DNA of 64,000 nucleotides from Paracoccus nototheniae (GTDB taxonomy: Bacteria > Pseudomonadota > Alphaproteobacteria > Rhodobacterales > Rhodobacteraceae), in assembly GCF_004335005.1 (NCBI RefSeq), contig NZ_RQRT01000002.1:62001-126000 (forward strand), given 5' to 3'. The position numbers and the translations under genes were made by a program. Positions within the stretch are counted from its first letter, which is position 1; each line of letters begins with the position of its first letter. Of this stretch, positions 23,722 to 32,982 are shown piece by piece. The notes under the pieces were generated by a model. That model did not search any database and was not told where the DNA came from. It worked only from the letters and a program-made list of their open reading frames with translations.

Positions 23722-25326
23722 ATGACCACACAGCAGGGCGACGTCCTGATCGGCATCGACGCGGGCACATCGGTCATCAAGGCGGTGGGCTTCGATCTGT
23801 CGGGCCGGCAGCTGGGCGCGGCCTCGGTCCCGAACCGCTATCATGCGGACGGGCAGGGGGCGGTGACGCAGGACATGGCGCGGACATGGGCCGATTGCGC
23901 GGCGGCGCTGCGCGGTCTGGCCGATCACGTGCCGGATCTGGCCGCGCGCACGGCGGCGCTGTCGGTGACCGGGCAGGGCGACGGCACATGGCTGGTCGGC
24001 CGCGACGGGCCGGTCGGCGATGCATGGCTGTGGCTGGATGCCCGCGCCGCCCCCACCGTCGCGCGGCTGGCGTCAGGCCCGCAGGACCGGGCGCGGTTCA
24101 GGGCCACCGGTACCGGGCTGAACACCTGCCAGCAGGGCGCGCAGATGGCCCATATGCAGGCCCATCACCCCGATCTGCTGGACCGGGCCGAGGTGGCGCT
24201 GCATTGCAAGGACTGGCTGTATCTGAACCTGACCGGCATCCGCGCCACCGACCCGTCCGAGGCCAGCTTTACCTTTGGCGATTTCCGGACCCGCCGCTAT
24301 GACGATCAGGTCATCGCGGGGCTGGGCCTGACGGCGCGGCGCGGCCTGCTGCCGCCGATCGTTGACGGCACGCAGACCACCCATCCTTTAAGCGCCGATG
24401 CCGCGCGTCTGACCGGGCTGCGGGCGGGCACGCCGGTCTCTCTGGGCTATGTCGATATGGTGATGACCGCGCTTGGTGCGGGCGTGGTCGGCGGGGCGGG
24501 CGATGTGGCCTGTTCGACCGTGGGATCGACCGGGGTGCATCTGCGCGCCGTGGATGCGACCCGCGTGCACCTGAACGATCAGGGCACCGGCTATGTGATC
24601 TGCCTGCCGATCCCGGGCGTCGTGACGCAGGTTCAGACCAACATGGCCGCGACCCTGAACCTGGACTGGGTGCTGGGACTTGCCGCCGGGATCATGTCCG
24701 ACATGGGCGCCCCGGTCAGTCATCGCGATCTGGTCGGTCATCTGGACGGCTGGCTGGGCGCGGCCAGGCCGGGGCAGATCCTGTATCACCCCTATATCTC
24801 GGAGGCGGGCGAGCGGGGCCCCTTTGTCGATGCCAGCGCGCGGGCGGGATTCATGGGCCTGTCGGCGGGTCACCGCTATCCCGATCTGGTCCGTGCCGTG
24901 GCCGAGGGGCTGGGGATGGCGATGCGCGACTGCTATGCCGCCATGGGCCCTCTGCCGTCAGAACTGCGCCTGACCGGCGGGGCCGCCCGGTCCCCGGCCC
25001 TGCGCGCCATTCTGTCGGCCAGTCTGGGCGCTCCGGTCCGTGTTTCGGCCCGGGACGAGGCCGGGGCTGCGGGGGCCGCGATGATGGCCGCCGTGGCGAT
25101 CGGCGCCTATCCTGACATGCATGCCTGCATCGCCGAATGGGTCACCCCCCTGCTGGGTGCGGCCGAGGCCCCGGACCCGGCGCTGACCGCCACCTATGAC
25201 CGCCTTTATCCCGCCTTTGCCGCCACGCGCCGGGTCATGCCGATGACCTGGCAGGTGCTGGCCCGCCTGCGCGAGGCGCAACCCGGCCTCGTTTCGTCGT
25301 CGAAAGGACAGCAAGATGACCAGTGA
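23722..25326 (+). CDS. eryA: Erythritol kinase (FGGY family)
   Basis: The 534-residue FGGY kinase starts with L-I-G-I-D-A-G-T-S-V-I-K-A-V (residues 9-22), has W-L-D-A-R-A and C-K-D-W-L-Y-L-N-L-T-G in domain I, and G-G-A-A-R-S-P-A-L and a Gly-rich A-G-A-A-G-A-A end in domain II. In Brucella and Rhizobium, EryA phosphorylates erythritol to L-erythritol 4-phosphate in the cytoplasm. Gene order with eryB, eryC and eryD makes this identification strong. The ATG at 23722 is preceded by GGGAGGGGG. Its 3' end overlaps eryB by 11 bases. Expression is probably repressed by EryD. Confidence 0.88.
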   Translation: MTTQQGDVLIGIDAGTSVIKAVGFDLSGRQLGAASVPNRYHADGQGAVTQDMARTWADCAAALRGLADHVPDLAARTAALSVTGQGDGTWLVGRDGPVGDAWLWLDARAAPTVARLASGPQDRARFRATGTGLNTCQQGAQMAHMQAHHPDLLDRAEVALHCKDWLYLNLTGIRATDPSEASFTFGDFRTRRYDDQVIAGLGLTARRGLLPPIVDGTQTTHPLSADAARLTGLRAGTPVSLGYVDMVMTALGAGVVGGAGDVACSTVGSTGVHLRAVDATRVHLNDQGTGYVICLPIPGVVTQVQTNMAATLNLDWVLGLAAGIMSDMGAPVSHRDLVGHLDGWLGAARPGQILYHPYISEAGERGPFVDASARAGFMGLSAGHRYPDLVRAVAEGLGMAMRDCYAAMGPLPSELRLTGGAARSPALRAILSASLGAPVRVSARDEAGAAGAAMMAAVAIGAYPDMHACIAEWVTPLLGAAEAPDPALTATYDRLYPAFAATRRVMPMTWQVLARLREAQPGLVSSSKGQQDDQ

Positions 25327-26833
25327 CACCCAGACCGTCGATCTTTTCGTGATCGGCGGGGGCATCAACGGGGCCGGCATGGCCCGCGACGCCGCCGGGC
25401 GGGGCCTGTCGGTCGTGTTGTGCGAAAAGGACGATCTGGCGCAGGGCACCTCGTCGCGGTCGGGAAAGCTGGTTCATGGCGGCCTGCGCTATCTGGAATA
25501 TTACGAATTCCGGCTGGTCCGCGAGGCATTGATCGAACGCGAGGTGCTGATGAACGCCGCCCCGCATATCATCTGGCCGATGCGCTTCGTGCTGCCCCAC
25601 AGCCCCGACGACCGGCCCGCATGGCTGGTCCGCTTGGGGCTGTTTCTGTACGATAATCTGGGCGGGCGCAAAAAGCTGCCGGGCACGCGGACCCTGGATC
25701 TGCGCCGCGATCCGGTGGGGGCGGCCCTGCTGGACCGGTATCACAAAGGGTTCGAATACAGCGATTGCTGGGTCGATGACGCGCGTCTGGTGGTGCTGAA
25801 CGCCGTCGATGCCGCCGAACATGGCGCGACGGTTCTGACCCGTACCGCCTGCATCTCGGCCCGGCGGATCGGCGATCTGTGGGCGGTGACCACCCGCGAC
25901 ACGGTCACTGGCGAGGAACGCCGGTTCCACGCCCGCTGTCTGGTCAATTGCGCGGGCCCCTGGGTCAGCGACATCATCACCCGCGTGGCCGGGTCGAATT
26001 CCGCGCGCAATGTGCGGCTGGTCAAGGGCAGCCATATCATCGTGCCCAAATGGTGGGAGGGTCCGAACGCCTATCTGGTGCAGAACCACGACAAGCGCGT
26101 GATCTTCATCAACCCTTACGAAGGCAACATGGCGCTGATCGGCACCACCGACATCGCCTATGAGGGCCGGGCCGAGGATGTCAGCCCCGACGAATCCGAG
26201 ATCGACTATCTGCTGGCCGCCGTGAACCGCTATTTCAAGGAAAAGCTGCGGCGTCAGGATGTGCTGCACAGCTTTTCGGGCGTCAGGCCGTTGTTCGATG
26301 ATGGGCAGGGCAATCCGTCGGCGGTGACGCGCGACTATGTCTTCGATCTGGACCAGACGGGGGGGGCGCCGCTGCTGAACGTCTTTGGCGGCAAGATCAC
26401 CACCTTCCGTGAGCTGGCCGAACGGGGCATGCACCGCCTGACCGGCATCTTCCCGCAGATGGGCCCGGACTGGACCGAAACCGCACCTTTGCCGGGCGGC
26501 GAGATCGCCAATGCCGATTACGAAAGCTTTGCCAACCTGCTGCGCGAACTGCACCCCTGGATGCCCCGCGATCTGGTCCGCCATTACGGTCGCCTCTATG
26601 GCGCGCGCACCAAGAACGTCGTGGCAGGCGCCATGAGCCTTGACGCCCTGGGCCGCCATTTCGGAGGCCAGCTCTACGAGGCCGAGGTCCGCTATCTGGT
26701 CGCCACCGAATGGGCCGAGACGCCCGAGGATATCCTGACCCGCCGCACCAAGCATTATCTGCACCTGACCCCCGATGAACAGGCGGCCTTTGCCGATTGG
26801 TTCAACGGATCGGATCTGGCGCGCGCCGCCTGA
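25316..26833 (+). CDS. eryB: L-erythritol 4-phosphate dehydrogenase (GlpD family)
   Basis: The 505-residue flavoprotein has the FAD motif F-V-I-G-G-G-I-N-G-A-G-M-A-R-D near residues 9-23, the Gly-rich G-K-L-V-H-G-G-L-R-Y-L-E near 49-60, L-V-K-G-S-H-I-I-V in the substrate domain, and F-G-G-K-I-T-T-F-R-E-L before the C-terminal domain. EryB oxidises L-erythritol 4-phosphate to L-3-tetrulose 4-phosphate, giving electrons to the quinone pool. It overlaps eryA by 11 bases, with AAAGGA inside the eryA end. A second GlpD-like protein at 15877 is only distantly similar. Confidence 0.88.
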   Translation: MTSDTQTVDLFVIGGGINGAGMARDAAGRGLSVVLCEKDDLAQGTSSRSGKLVHGGLRYLEYYEFRLVREALIEREVLMNAAPHIIWPMRFVLPHSPDDRPAWLVRLGLFLYDNLGGRKKLPGTRTLDLRRDPVGAALLDRYHKGFEYSDCWVDDARLVVLNAVDAAEHGATVLTRTACISARRIGDLWAVTTRDTVTGEERRFHARCLVNCAGPWVSDIITRVAGSNSARNVRLVKGSHIIVPKWWEGPNAYLVQNHDKRVIFINPYEGNMALIGTTDIAYEGRAEDVSPDESEIDYLLAAVNRYFKEKLRRQDVLHSFSGVRPLFDDGQGNPSAVTRDYVFDLDQTGGAPLLNVFGGKITTFRELAERGMHRLTGIFPQMGPDWTETAPLPGGEIANADYESFANLLRELHPWMPRDLVRHYGRLYGARTKNVVAGAMSLDALGRHFGGQLYEAEVRYLVATEWAETPEDILTRRTKHYLHLTPDEQAAFADWFNGSDLARAA

Positions 26834-26843
26834 AGGACATGCC

Positions 26844-27776
26844 ATGCCCCTGACCCTGTCGCTGAACACCAACCCGCTGGTCAATCGCTTCGCCGACCCC
26901 GACGATCTGATCGACATGGTCGCCCGCGATCTGAAGATCCGCGATCTGCAACTGACGCATGAATTCATCAATCCCGGCTGGCCCGCCCCGGTGATCCGCC
27001 GCCTGACCCGCGCCATGCGCGCGGCGCTGGAGCGGACCGGCGTGCGGGTGACCAGCGGCATGACCGGCCCCTATGGCCGCCTGAACCATTTCGGCCATCC
27101 CGATGCCGATGTGCGCCGCTATTACATCGACTGGTTCAAGACTTTTGCCGATATCACCGCCGATCTGGGCGGCGGGTCCATCGGGACGCAATTCGCGATC
27201 TTTACCTATCGCGATTTCGACGATGCCGCCCGGCGCGAGGATCTGATCCGCATCGCCATCGACGCATGGGCCGAGGTCGCCGATCATGCCAAAGCCGCCG
27301 GGCTGGATTACCTCTTCTGGGAACCGATGAGCGTGGGGCGTGAATTCGGCGACACCATTGCCGGGGCGATGGCGCTGCAGGACCGGCTAAGCGCCGCGGG
27401 CATGGCGGTGCCGATGTGGATGATGGCCGATATCGATCATGGCGACGTGACCAGCCCCGATCCCGACGATTTCGACCCCTATGCCTGGGCCCGCGCCGTG
27501 CCGCCCGTCAGCCCGATCATCCATATCAAGCAATCGCTGATGGACAAGGGCGGCCATCGCCCGTTCACCGCAGAGTTCAATGCGCGTGGCCGCATCCAGC
27601 CCGAACCTCTGCTGGCGGCGCTGGCCCAGGGGGGCGCGCAGGATAACGAGATCTGTCTGGAGCTGAGCTTCAAGGAACGCGAGCCGAATGACCGGCAGGT
27701 GATCGCCCAGATCGCCGAAAGCATCGCATTCTGGGCGCCGCATATCGACACCGGTGCGGATAAGCTGAATAGCTGA
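26844..27776 (+). CDS. eryC: Tetrulose 4-phosphate racemase (xylose-isomerase-like TIM barrel)
   Basis: The 310-residue protein belongs to the xylose isomerase-like TIM barrel superfamily. Probable metal ligands are the Glu in F-W-E-P-M-S, the Asp/His in A-D-I-D-H-G-D, the His in I-I-H-I-K-Q-S and a C-terminal Glu in L-E-L-S-F. In Brucella, EryC was shown to be a racemase turning L-3-tetrulose 4-phosphate into D-3-tetrulose 4-phosphate, not a dehydrogenase as first thought. The start at 26844 has AAGGA 7 bases upstream. It follows eryB by 10 bases in the same operon. Confidence 0.87.
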   Translation: MPLTLSLNTNPLVNRFADPDDLIDMVARDLKIRDLQLTHEFINPGWPAPVIRRLTRAMRAALERTGVRVTSGMTGPYGRLNHFGHPDADVRRYYIDWFKTFADITADLGGGSIGTQFAIFTYRDFDDAARREDLIRIAIDAWAEVADHAKAAGLDYLFWEPMSVGREFGDTIAGAMALQDRLSAAGMAVPMWMMADIDHGDVTSPDPDDFDPYAWARAVPPVSPIIHIKQSLMDKGGHRPFTAEFNARGRIQPEPLLAALAQGGAQDNEICLELSFKEREPNDRQVIAQIAESIAFWAPHIDTGADKLNS

Positions 27777-27811
27777 CAGGCCGAACAACAGACCTCACGG
27801 GAACGCCTCTG

Positions 27812-28960
27812 ATGCCCATGCCCTTCGCCTTTGCCACCGCGACGCAGGTTCTGTTCGGGCGCGGTCAGGCGGATCTGGCCCCGGCCCATATCGCGGCGCT
27901 TGGCGCCCGTGTCCTGCTGGTCCATGGCCGTGATCCGCAGCGCAGTGCAGGACTGGCGCAGGCGCTGCGGGAAACGGGCTGCGCGGTTGCGACGTTCGCG
28001 GTGCCGCACGAGCCGGACATGGCGTTGATCGAGGCGGGGCTGGTGGCGGCTGTGGGTACTCAGGTCGTCGTCGCCATGGGCGGCGGTGCGGTCATCGATG
28101 CGGGCAAGGCCATCGCGGCGCTGCTGCCCGCCACCCGTCCGATGCTGGATCATCTGGAGGTCGTCGGGCAGGGGCTGCCGCTGGATCATCCGCCCCTGCC
28201 GTTCGTGGCGATCCCCACCACGGCGGGCACCGGGGCCGAGGTCACCCGCAATGCGGTGATCGGCGTGCCGGATCATCGCCGCAAGGTCAGCCTGCGCGAT
28301 GCGCGGATGCTGCCCCGTCTGGCGATCGTCGATCCGGCGCTGACCGATGGCTGTCCGCGCGCCATCACGCTGGCCTCGGGGCTGGATGCCATCACGCAGG
28401 TGATCGAGCCTTACGTCTGCACCCGCGCCAACCCTCTGACCGATGCGCTGTGCCGCGACGCGATCCCGCGCGGGCTGGGGGCGCTGCTGCGGCTGATGCA
28501 GGCCGAGGATCCGGGCGCGCGCGACGACATGGCCTGGGTCAGCCTGTGTGGCGGGCTGGCGCTGGCCAATGCGGGTCTGGGCGCGGTGCATGGGCTGGCG
28601 GGTCCGCTTGGCGGGCTGACCGGGGCGGCGCATGGCGCGATCTGCGGGGCGCTGTTGCCGCATGTGCTGGTGGCGAACCGCCGCAAGGTCACCGACCCCG
28701 ACCTTGCCGCACGGCTGGATCAGGTCGGGGTCTGGATCGGCGAGGCCTTTGATCGGCCCGGGGCTTCGGTCGATCAGGCGGCGTGGCTGCTCGGCGCGTG
28801 GTCGCGGGCGGCGGGCCTGCCGGGGCTTGCGGCACAGGGGATCGACCGCGCCGCGCAGGTGGCTGCGGCCGAGGCGGCGGCCAGTTCGTCGTCCATGAAG
28901 GCCAATCCGGCGCCCCTTGGGGTGGACGATCTGACCGCGCTGATGCGGGCGGCGGCCTGA
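27812..28960 (+). CDS. Iron-type (group III) alcohol dehydrogenase, inserted in the ery operon
   Basis: The 382-residue protein has the Fe-ADH motifs: G-G-G-A-V-I-D-A-G-K-A near residues 90-100, P-T-T-A-G-T-G-A-E-V near 136-145, and the metal region G-L-D-A-I-T-Q-V-I-E-P plus V-H-G-L-A-G-P-L-G-G and A-A-H-G. The Asp and two His ligands are present. The second ligand position is Gln where FucO-type enzymes have His, and the second His of the usual H-x-x-x-H is Gly. Such enzymes use NAD(P) to interconvert alcohols and aldehydes or maleylacetate-like substrates. In other ery operons eryC is followed directly by eryD, so this is an extra step of unknown kind. Confidence 0.8.
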   Translation: MPMPFAFATATQVLFGRGQADLAPAHIAALGARVLLVHGRDPQRSAGLAQALRETGCAVATFAVPHEPDMALIEAGLVAAVGTQVVVAMGGGAVIDAGKAIAALLPATRPMLDHLEVVGQGLPLDHPPLPFVAIPTTAGTGAEVTRNAVIGVPDHRRKVSLRDARMLPRLAIVDPALTDGCPRAITLASGLDAITQVIEPYVCTRANPLTDALCRDAIPRGLGALLRLMQAEDPGARDDMAWVSLCGGLALANAGLGAVHGLAGPLGGLTGAAHGAICGALLPHVLVANRRKVTDPDLAARLDQVGVWIGEAFDRPGASVDQAAWLLGAWSRAAGLPGLAAQGIDRAAQVAAAEAAASSSSMKANPAPLGVDDLTALMRAAA

Positions 28961-29931
28961 TGGCGCGGCGCGGTCCCGTCGATCCGGAACAAAGCCTGGC
29001 GATCCGGGCGGCATGGCTGCATTACGCGGGCGGGCTGACGCAGGCGGCGGTCGCCAAGCGGCTTGGCCTGCCCGGCGTCAAAGCCCATCGCCTGATCGCC
29101 CGCGCCGTGGCGGACGGCGTCGTCAAGGTCAGCATCGACGGCGAGATCGTCGAATGCGCGATGCTGGAGGATCAGCTTTGTGCCCGCTTTGGCCTGCAAT
29201 CCTGCGAGGTCGCCCCCGATCTGGGCGAGGAGGGGCTGCCGCTGCGCGCCCTCGGGCTGGCCGGCGCGGCCTTTCTGCGCCGCGAGATCGAGCGGGGCGA
29301 TCACAAGGTCATCGGTCTGGGCCATGGCCGCACGCTGGCGGCGGCGGTTGCGCAATTGCCGCGCTTTGATGCGCGCGCGACGCGGTTCGTGTCGCTGCTG
29401 GGTGGGCTGACGCGGCATTACGCGGCCAATCCGCATGATGTGATGCATGCCTTGGCGGAAAAGACCGGCGCGCAGGCCTTTGTGCTGCCGGTGCCCTTCT
29501 TTGCCAATTCCGAAGGCGACCGGGCGGTGCTGTTGTCCCAGCCCGGGGTGCGCGACATCTTTGATCTGTCGAACAGCGCGACGCTGAAATTCGTCGGCAT
29601 GGGCACGGCGGATGCGGGCGCGCAGCTGGTGGCGTCTGGCATGATCGAGCCGCGCGAGATCGCCGAGATCGCCGCCGCAGGCGGCATGGGCGAGATGATG
29701 GGCCATTTCTTCGACGCCACCGGTCAGGTGCTGCACACGGCGCTGAGCGCGCGGACCCTGTCGGTCGATCTGGACCGGGGCAAGGATCACCGCATCGTCG
29801 TCATCGCGGGGGGGCCACAAAAGCTGGAGGCGATCCGGGCGGTTCTGAAAAGCGGCCATCTGTCCGGGCTGATTACCGATGAGGTGACGGCGCGCGGGTT
29901 GATCGATGCCCCGCCGGCGGTCGGGCCGTGA
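28960..29931 (+). CDS. eryD: Erythritol operon regulator (SorC/DeoR-type)
   Basis: The 323-residue protein has an N-terminal helix-turn-helix (Y-A-G-G-L-T-Q-A-A-V-A-K-R-L-G near residues 22-36) and a sugar-phosphate-binding SorC-like C-terminal domain. It corresponds to EryD, the repressor of eryABCD that responds to erythritol or a phosphorylated product in Brucella and rhizobia. Its start overlaps the stop of the alcohol dehydrogenase (TGATG), so it is cotranscribed and probably feeds back on the operon's promoter in the 23.4-23.7 kb spacer. It ends before two strong hairpins. Confidence 0.87.
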   Translation: MARRGPVDPEQSLAIRAAWLHYAGGLTQAAVAKRLGLPGVKAHRLIARAVADGVVKVSIDGEIVECAMLEDQLCARFGLQSCEVAPDLGEEGLPLRALGLAGAAFLRREIERGDHKVIGLGHGRTLAAAVAQLPRFDARATRFVSLLGGLTRHYAANPHDVMHALAEKTGAQAFVLPVPFFANSEGDRAVLLSQPGVRDIFDLSNSATLKFVGMGTADAGAQLVASGMIEPREIAEIAAAGGMGEMMGHFFDATGQVLHTALSARTLSVDLDRGKDHRIVVIAGGPQKLEAIRAVLKSGHLSGLITDEVTARGLIDAPPAVGP

Positions 29932-29944
29932 CCTGAAAACGGGT

Positions 29945-30041
29945 CGGGCCGGGGAAACCCCGGCCCGGACGCTGCCGCTTGGCCCCACGCGCGCCTGTCC
30001 TGCGTGCAGGGATCGCGTCAAGGCCGCCGGGGCGGCCTTGA
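29945..30041. terminator. Two hairpins between eryD and transketolase
   Basis: CGGGCCGGGG/CCCCGGCCCG (29945-29967, 3-base loop) and TCAAGGCCGC/GCGGCCTTGA (30018-30041, 4-base loop) are two strong 10-bp stems between convergent genes. The second ends 14 bases before the transketolase stop and probably terminates it; the first suits eryD. Confidence 0.75.
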
Positions 30042-30054
30042 TCGCACGGTCGGT

Positions 30055-32079
30055 TCAGCGGTTGGTCAGCGCCTTCGCGCGGGCCACGATCGCCTCGGAC
30101 GTGATGCCGAATTCCTGATAGAGCCGCTCGATCGGGGCCGAGGCGCCGAAACCGGTCATGCCGATCACGTCATCCTCACTGGCGACATAGCGCGTCCAGC
30201 CGAACTTGCCCGCCGCCTCGATGGCGATGCGCGGGGCGGTGCCCAGAACCTCGGCCCGGTATCCGGCGGGTTGCGCGTCGAACAGCTCCCAGCTGGGCAT
30301 GGACACGACGGCGACGGACAGACCGTCCGCCTGCAGCGCCTCGGCGGCGGTGACGGCGATGGCGACCTCGGTCCCGGTGGCAATCAGGGTCACGTCGCGA
30401 CCCGTTCCAAACTGACGGATCACATAGGCGCCCTTGGCGGTCAGGTTTTCTGTCCCGGCCTCCAGCCGCAATTGCGGCACGTCCTGACGCGACAGCGCCA
30501 GCAGGGACGGCACGTCGCGGGCGCGGATGGCGATGTCCCAGGCCTCCAGCGTCTCGATCACGTCGGCGGGGCGCAGGACCGTCAGGCCGGGGATCGCGCG
30601 CAGGGAGGCCAGATGTTCGATCGGCTGGTGGGTCGGGCCATCCTCGCCCAGACCGATGCTGTCATGGGTCATGACATAGATCGTGCCCACCCCCATCAGC
30701 GCCGACAGCCGGATCGCATTGCGGGCGTAATCCGAAAACACCAGGAAGGTGCCGCCATAGGCGATGAAACCGCCATGCAGGTTGATGCCGTTCATCGCGG
30801 CGGCCATGCCGAATTCGCGCACGCCATAGCCGATATAGCGGCCCGGTGCGTCGCGGGTGTATTGGGTATCGACCGCCTTGACGCGGGTCAGGTTCGACCC
30901 GGTCAGATCCGCCGAACCGCCGATCATCGCGGGCAGAGCCGGGGCCAGCGCCTCCAGCGCCATCTGGCTGGCCTTGCGGGTCGCGGCCTTCTTGGGCGCA
31001 TCGAACAGCGCCTGACGCGCATCGCTGACGGCGGCGTCATAGCCTGCGGGCATCTTGCCCGACAGCCGTTCAGTCAGCGCCTCGCGCTGCGACGATGCCG
31101 CCAGCCGCTGTTCCCATGCCTTGCGGGCCTCTGTGCCGCGTGCGCCGATGCTGCGCCATTCGGTGGCCAGATCCTCGGGGATGGCAAAGGCGTCGGCGGC
31201 CCAGCCAAGCGCCTCTTTGGTCAGCGCACCTTCGTCCTTGCCAAGCGGCGATCCGTGCACCGAATAGCTGCCCGCCCGGTTGGGAGAGCCGAAGCCGATG
31301 ATCGTCTTCATCGCCACCAGCGACGGTTTGCCCGTCTCGGCCTTGGCCGCCGTAATGGCGCGGTCCAGCGCCTTGCCGTCATGACCGTCGCAGGTCTGCA
31401 CATGCCAGCCGCAGGCCGCAAAGCGGGCCGGGATATCCTCGGAAAAGCTGATCGAGGTGGGGCCGTCGATGGTGATCGAATTGTCGTCATAAAGGACGAT
31501 CAGCTTGCCCAGACCCAGATGGCCCGCAAGGCTGACGGCCTCTTGCCCGATGCCTTCCTGCAGACAGCCGTCGCCCAGCATCACATAGGTGTGGTGATCG
31601 ACCAGATCGGCGCCGAATTCCCCCGCCAGCGCGCGTTCGGCCAGCGCCATGCCCACGGCGGTCGCCAGACCCTGACCAAGCGGGCCGGTGGTCGTCTCGA
31701 TCCCCTTGGCATGGCCGTATTCGGGATGGCCTGCGGTGATCGAGCCCCATTGGCGGAAATTCTTGACCTGCTCCAGCGTCATGTCTTCATAGCCGGTCAG
31801 ATGCAGCAGGCTGTAAAGCAGCATCGAGGCATGGCCGTTCGACAGAACGAACCGGTCGCGGTCGGGCCAGTCGGGGTTGGCGGCATCGAATTTCAGGTGG
31901 TTGCGAAACAGCGCCGTGGCGGCATCGGCCATGCCCATGGGGGCGCCGGGATGACCGGAATTGGCGGCATTCACCGCGTCGATGGTCAGCGCACGGATGC
32001 AGTTCGCCAGCGCGAAATTCTGCGGGTCCAGATCGGCCTTGGCGGCGATGGCGGGGTCTTTGGGGGTGTCTAAGGGCAT
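30055..32079 (-). CDS. tkt: Transketolase
   Basis: The 674-residue enzyme has the transketolase features: G-H-P-G-A-P-M-G near residues 41-48, the thiamine-diphosphate motif G-D-G-C-L-Q-E-G near 149-156, the central pyrimidine domain with D-S-I-G-L-G-E-D-G-P-T-H-Q-P, and a C-terminal domain. It moves two-carbon units between ketose and aldose phosphates, including Xu5P plus E4P to F6P plus GAP. It has an ideal AGGAGGATCCC start. It is divergent from the DeoR-eryH-eryI operon and convergent with eryD. It may be the only transketolase, but its place here links it to erythrose 4-phosphate use. Confidence 0.93.
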   Translation of the reverse strand: MPLDTPKDPAIAAKADLDPQNFALANCIRALTIDAVNAANSGHPGAPMGMADAATALFRNHLKFDAANPDWPDRDRFVLSNGHASMLLYSLLHLTGYEDMTLEQVKNFRQWGSITAGHPEYGHAKGIETTTGPLGQGLATAVGMALAERALAGEFGADLVDHHTYVMLGDGCLQEGIGQEAVSLAGHLGLGKLIVLYDDNSITIDGPTSISFSEDIPARFAACGWHVQTCDGHDGKALDRAITAAKAETGKPSLVAMKTIIGFGSPNRAGSYSVHGSPLGKDEGALTKEALGWAADAFAIPEDLATEWRSIGARGTEARKAWEQRLAASSQREALTERLSGKMPAGYDAAVSDARQALFDAPKKAATRKASQMALEALAPALPAMIGGSADLTGSNLTRVKAVDTQYTRDAPGRYIGYGVREFGMAAAMNGINLHGGFIAYGGTFLVFSDYARNAIRLSALMGVGTIYVMTHDSIGLGEDGPTHQPIEHLASLRAIPGLTVLRPADVIETLEAWDIAIRARDVPSLLALSRQDVPQLRLEAGTENLTAKGAYVIRQFGTGRDVTLIATGTEVAIAVTAAEALQADGLSVAVVSMPSWELFDAQPAGYRAEVLGTAPRIAIEAAGKFGWTRYVASEDDVIGMTGFGASAPIERLYQEFGITSEAIVARAKALTNR

Positions 32080-32122
32080 GGGATCCTCCTTTGTCCCGAT
32101 CCATACCCGCTTCCACGCCCCA

Positions 32123-32183
32123 TCACAACAAAAAATCACAAAGTAACAAACTGGGTGTTGTTATGTGCCAATCGCATGTTATG
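32123..32183. promoter_or_regulatory. Candidate DeoR-type operator region
   Basis: The 129-base divergent spacer between transketolase and the DeoR regulator is AT-rich. It holds TCACAA twice (32123-32128, 32136-32141) and TGTTATG twice (32159-32165, 32177-32183), the latter 18 bases apart. Repeated short motifs of this kind are typical of DeoR-family operators. Control of both divergent genes by the DeoR protein is inferred. Confidence 0.5.
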
Positions 32184-32208
32184 AAACCAGCGGAGCGACA
32201 GGAGGATC

Positions 32209-32982
32209 ATGGTGAAGCGCGAGGAACGCAGGCAGGCGATCATGGATCTGCTGGTCGCGGCAAGGGCCGTCGATCTGGACGATCTGGCGCTGCGTTTCGC
32301 GGTCAGCCGCATGACGATCCACCGCGATCTGGACGATCTGGAACAGGCGGGCCTGCTGCGCAAGGTGCGCGGCGGCGCCACGATCGAGGCCGGAACCCAG
32401 TTCGAAAGCGATTTCCGCATCCGCGCCCTGCAGGACGGAGAGGCCAAGGCCCGCATGGCGCAGGCCGCGCTGCAGCTGGTCGAACCGGGAATGACCGTGA
32501 TGGTCAATGACGGATCGATGGCGGCGCTGCTGGGGGCGCGGCTGACGGACCGGTCGCCCCTGACGGTGATCACCAACAATGCCGCCGTGATCGAACGGCT
32601 GAAGGATGCGCCGCGCATCACGCTGATCGCGCTTGGCGGGATCTACAGCCCCAAGTTCAACGGCTTTTTCGGCATGGTGACCGAAGGTGCGCTGGCCGGG
32701 CTGCGCGCCGATCTGGCCTTCATCTCGACCCCTGCGGTGGCGGGTCTGCGGGCGTTTCACATGGATGACAATGCGGTGCGCGCCAAGCGCGCGATGATGC
32801 GCGGCGCGGAACGCAGCGTGCTGCTGGTCAACCATGCCCGCTTTGGCCGCAGCGCGCTGCACACGCTGGCCGATCTGTCGGATTTCGACGCGATCATCAC
32901 CGATGCCTCTCCGGCGCCCGAGGATCGCGCCGCGATCGACCGCGCCGGGATTGCCCTGACCATTGCCAAGGAGACGACATGA
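32209..32982 (+). CDS. eryR: DeoR-family transcriptional regulator (EryR-like)
   Basis: The 257-residue protein has a DeoR-type helix-turn-helix (residues 4-58, with F-A-V-S-R-M-T-I-H-R-D-L) and a DeoRC sensor domain that binds sugar phosphates (V-N-D-G-S-M-A-A-L-L near 98-107 and I-T-N-N-A-A-V near 122-128). In rhizobial erythritol loci a DeoR protein named EryR precedes the TIM-like and rpiB genes in the same order. It overlaps eryH by 4 bases (ATGA), so it is the first gene of the operon it probably controls. Confidence 0.83.
   Translation: MVKREERRQAIMDLLVAARAVDLDDLALRFAVSRMTIHRDLDDLEQAGLLRKVRGGATIEAGTQFESDFRIRALQDGEAKARMAQAALQLVEPGMTVMVNDGSMAALLGARLTDRSPLTVITNNAAVIERLKDAPRITLIALGGIYSPKFNGFFGMVTEGALAGLRADLAFISTPAVAGLRAFHMDDNAVRAKRAMMRGAERSVLLVNHARFGRSALHTLADLSDFDAIITDASPAPEDRAAIDRAGIALTIAKETT

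Noticed and set aside
30004..32073. 689-codon + strand frame opposite transketolase
   Set aside because: A shadow of the transketolase gene: low-complexity G/R/H/Q-rich translation and no ribosome binding site.
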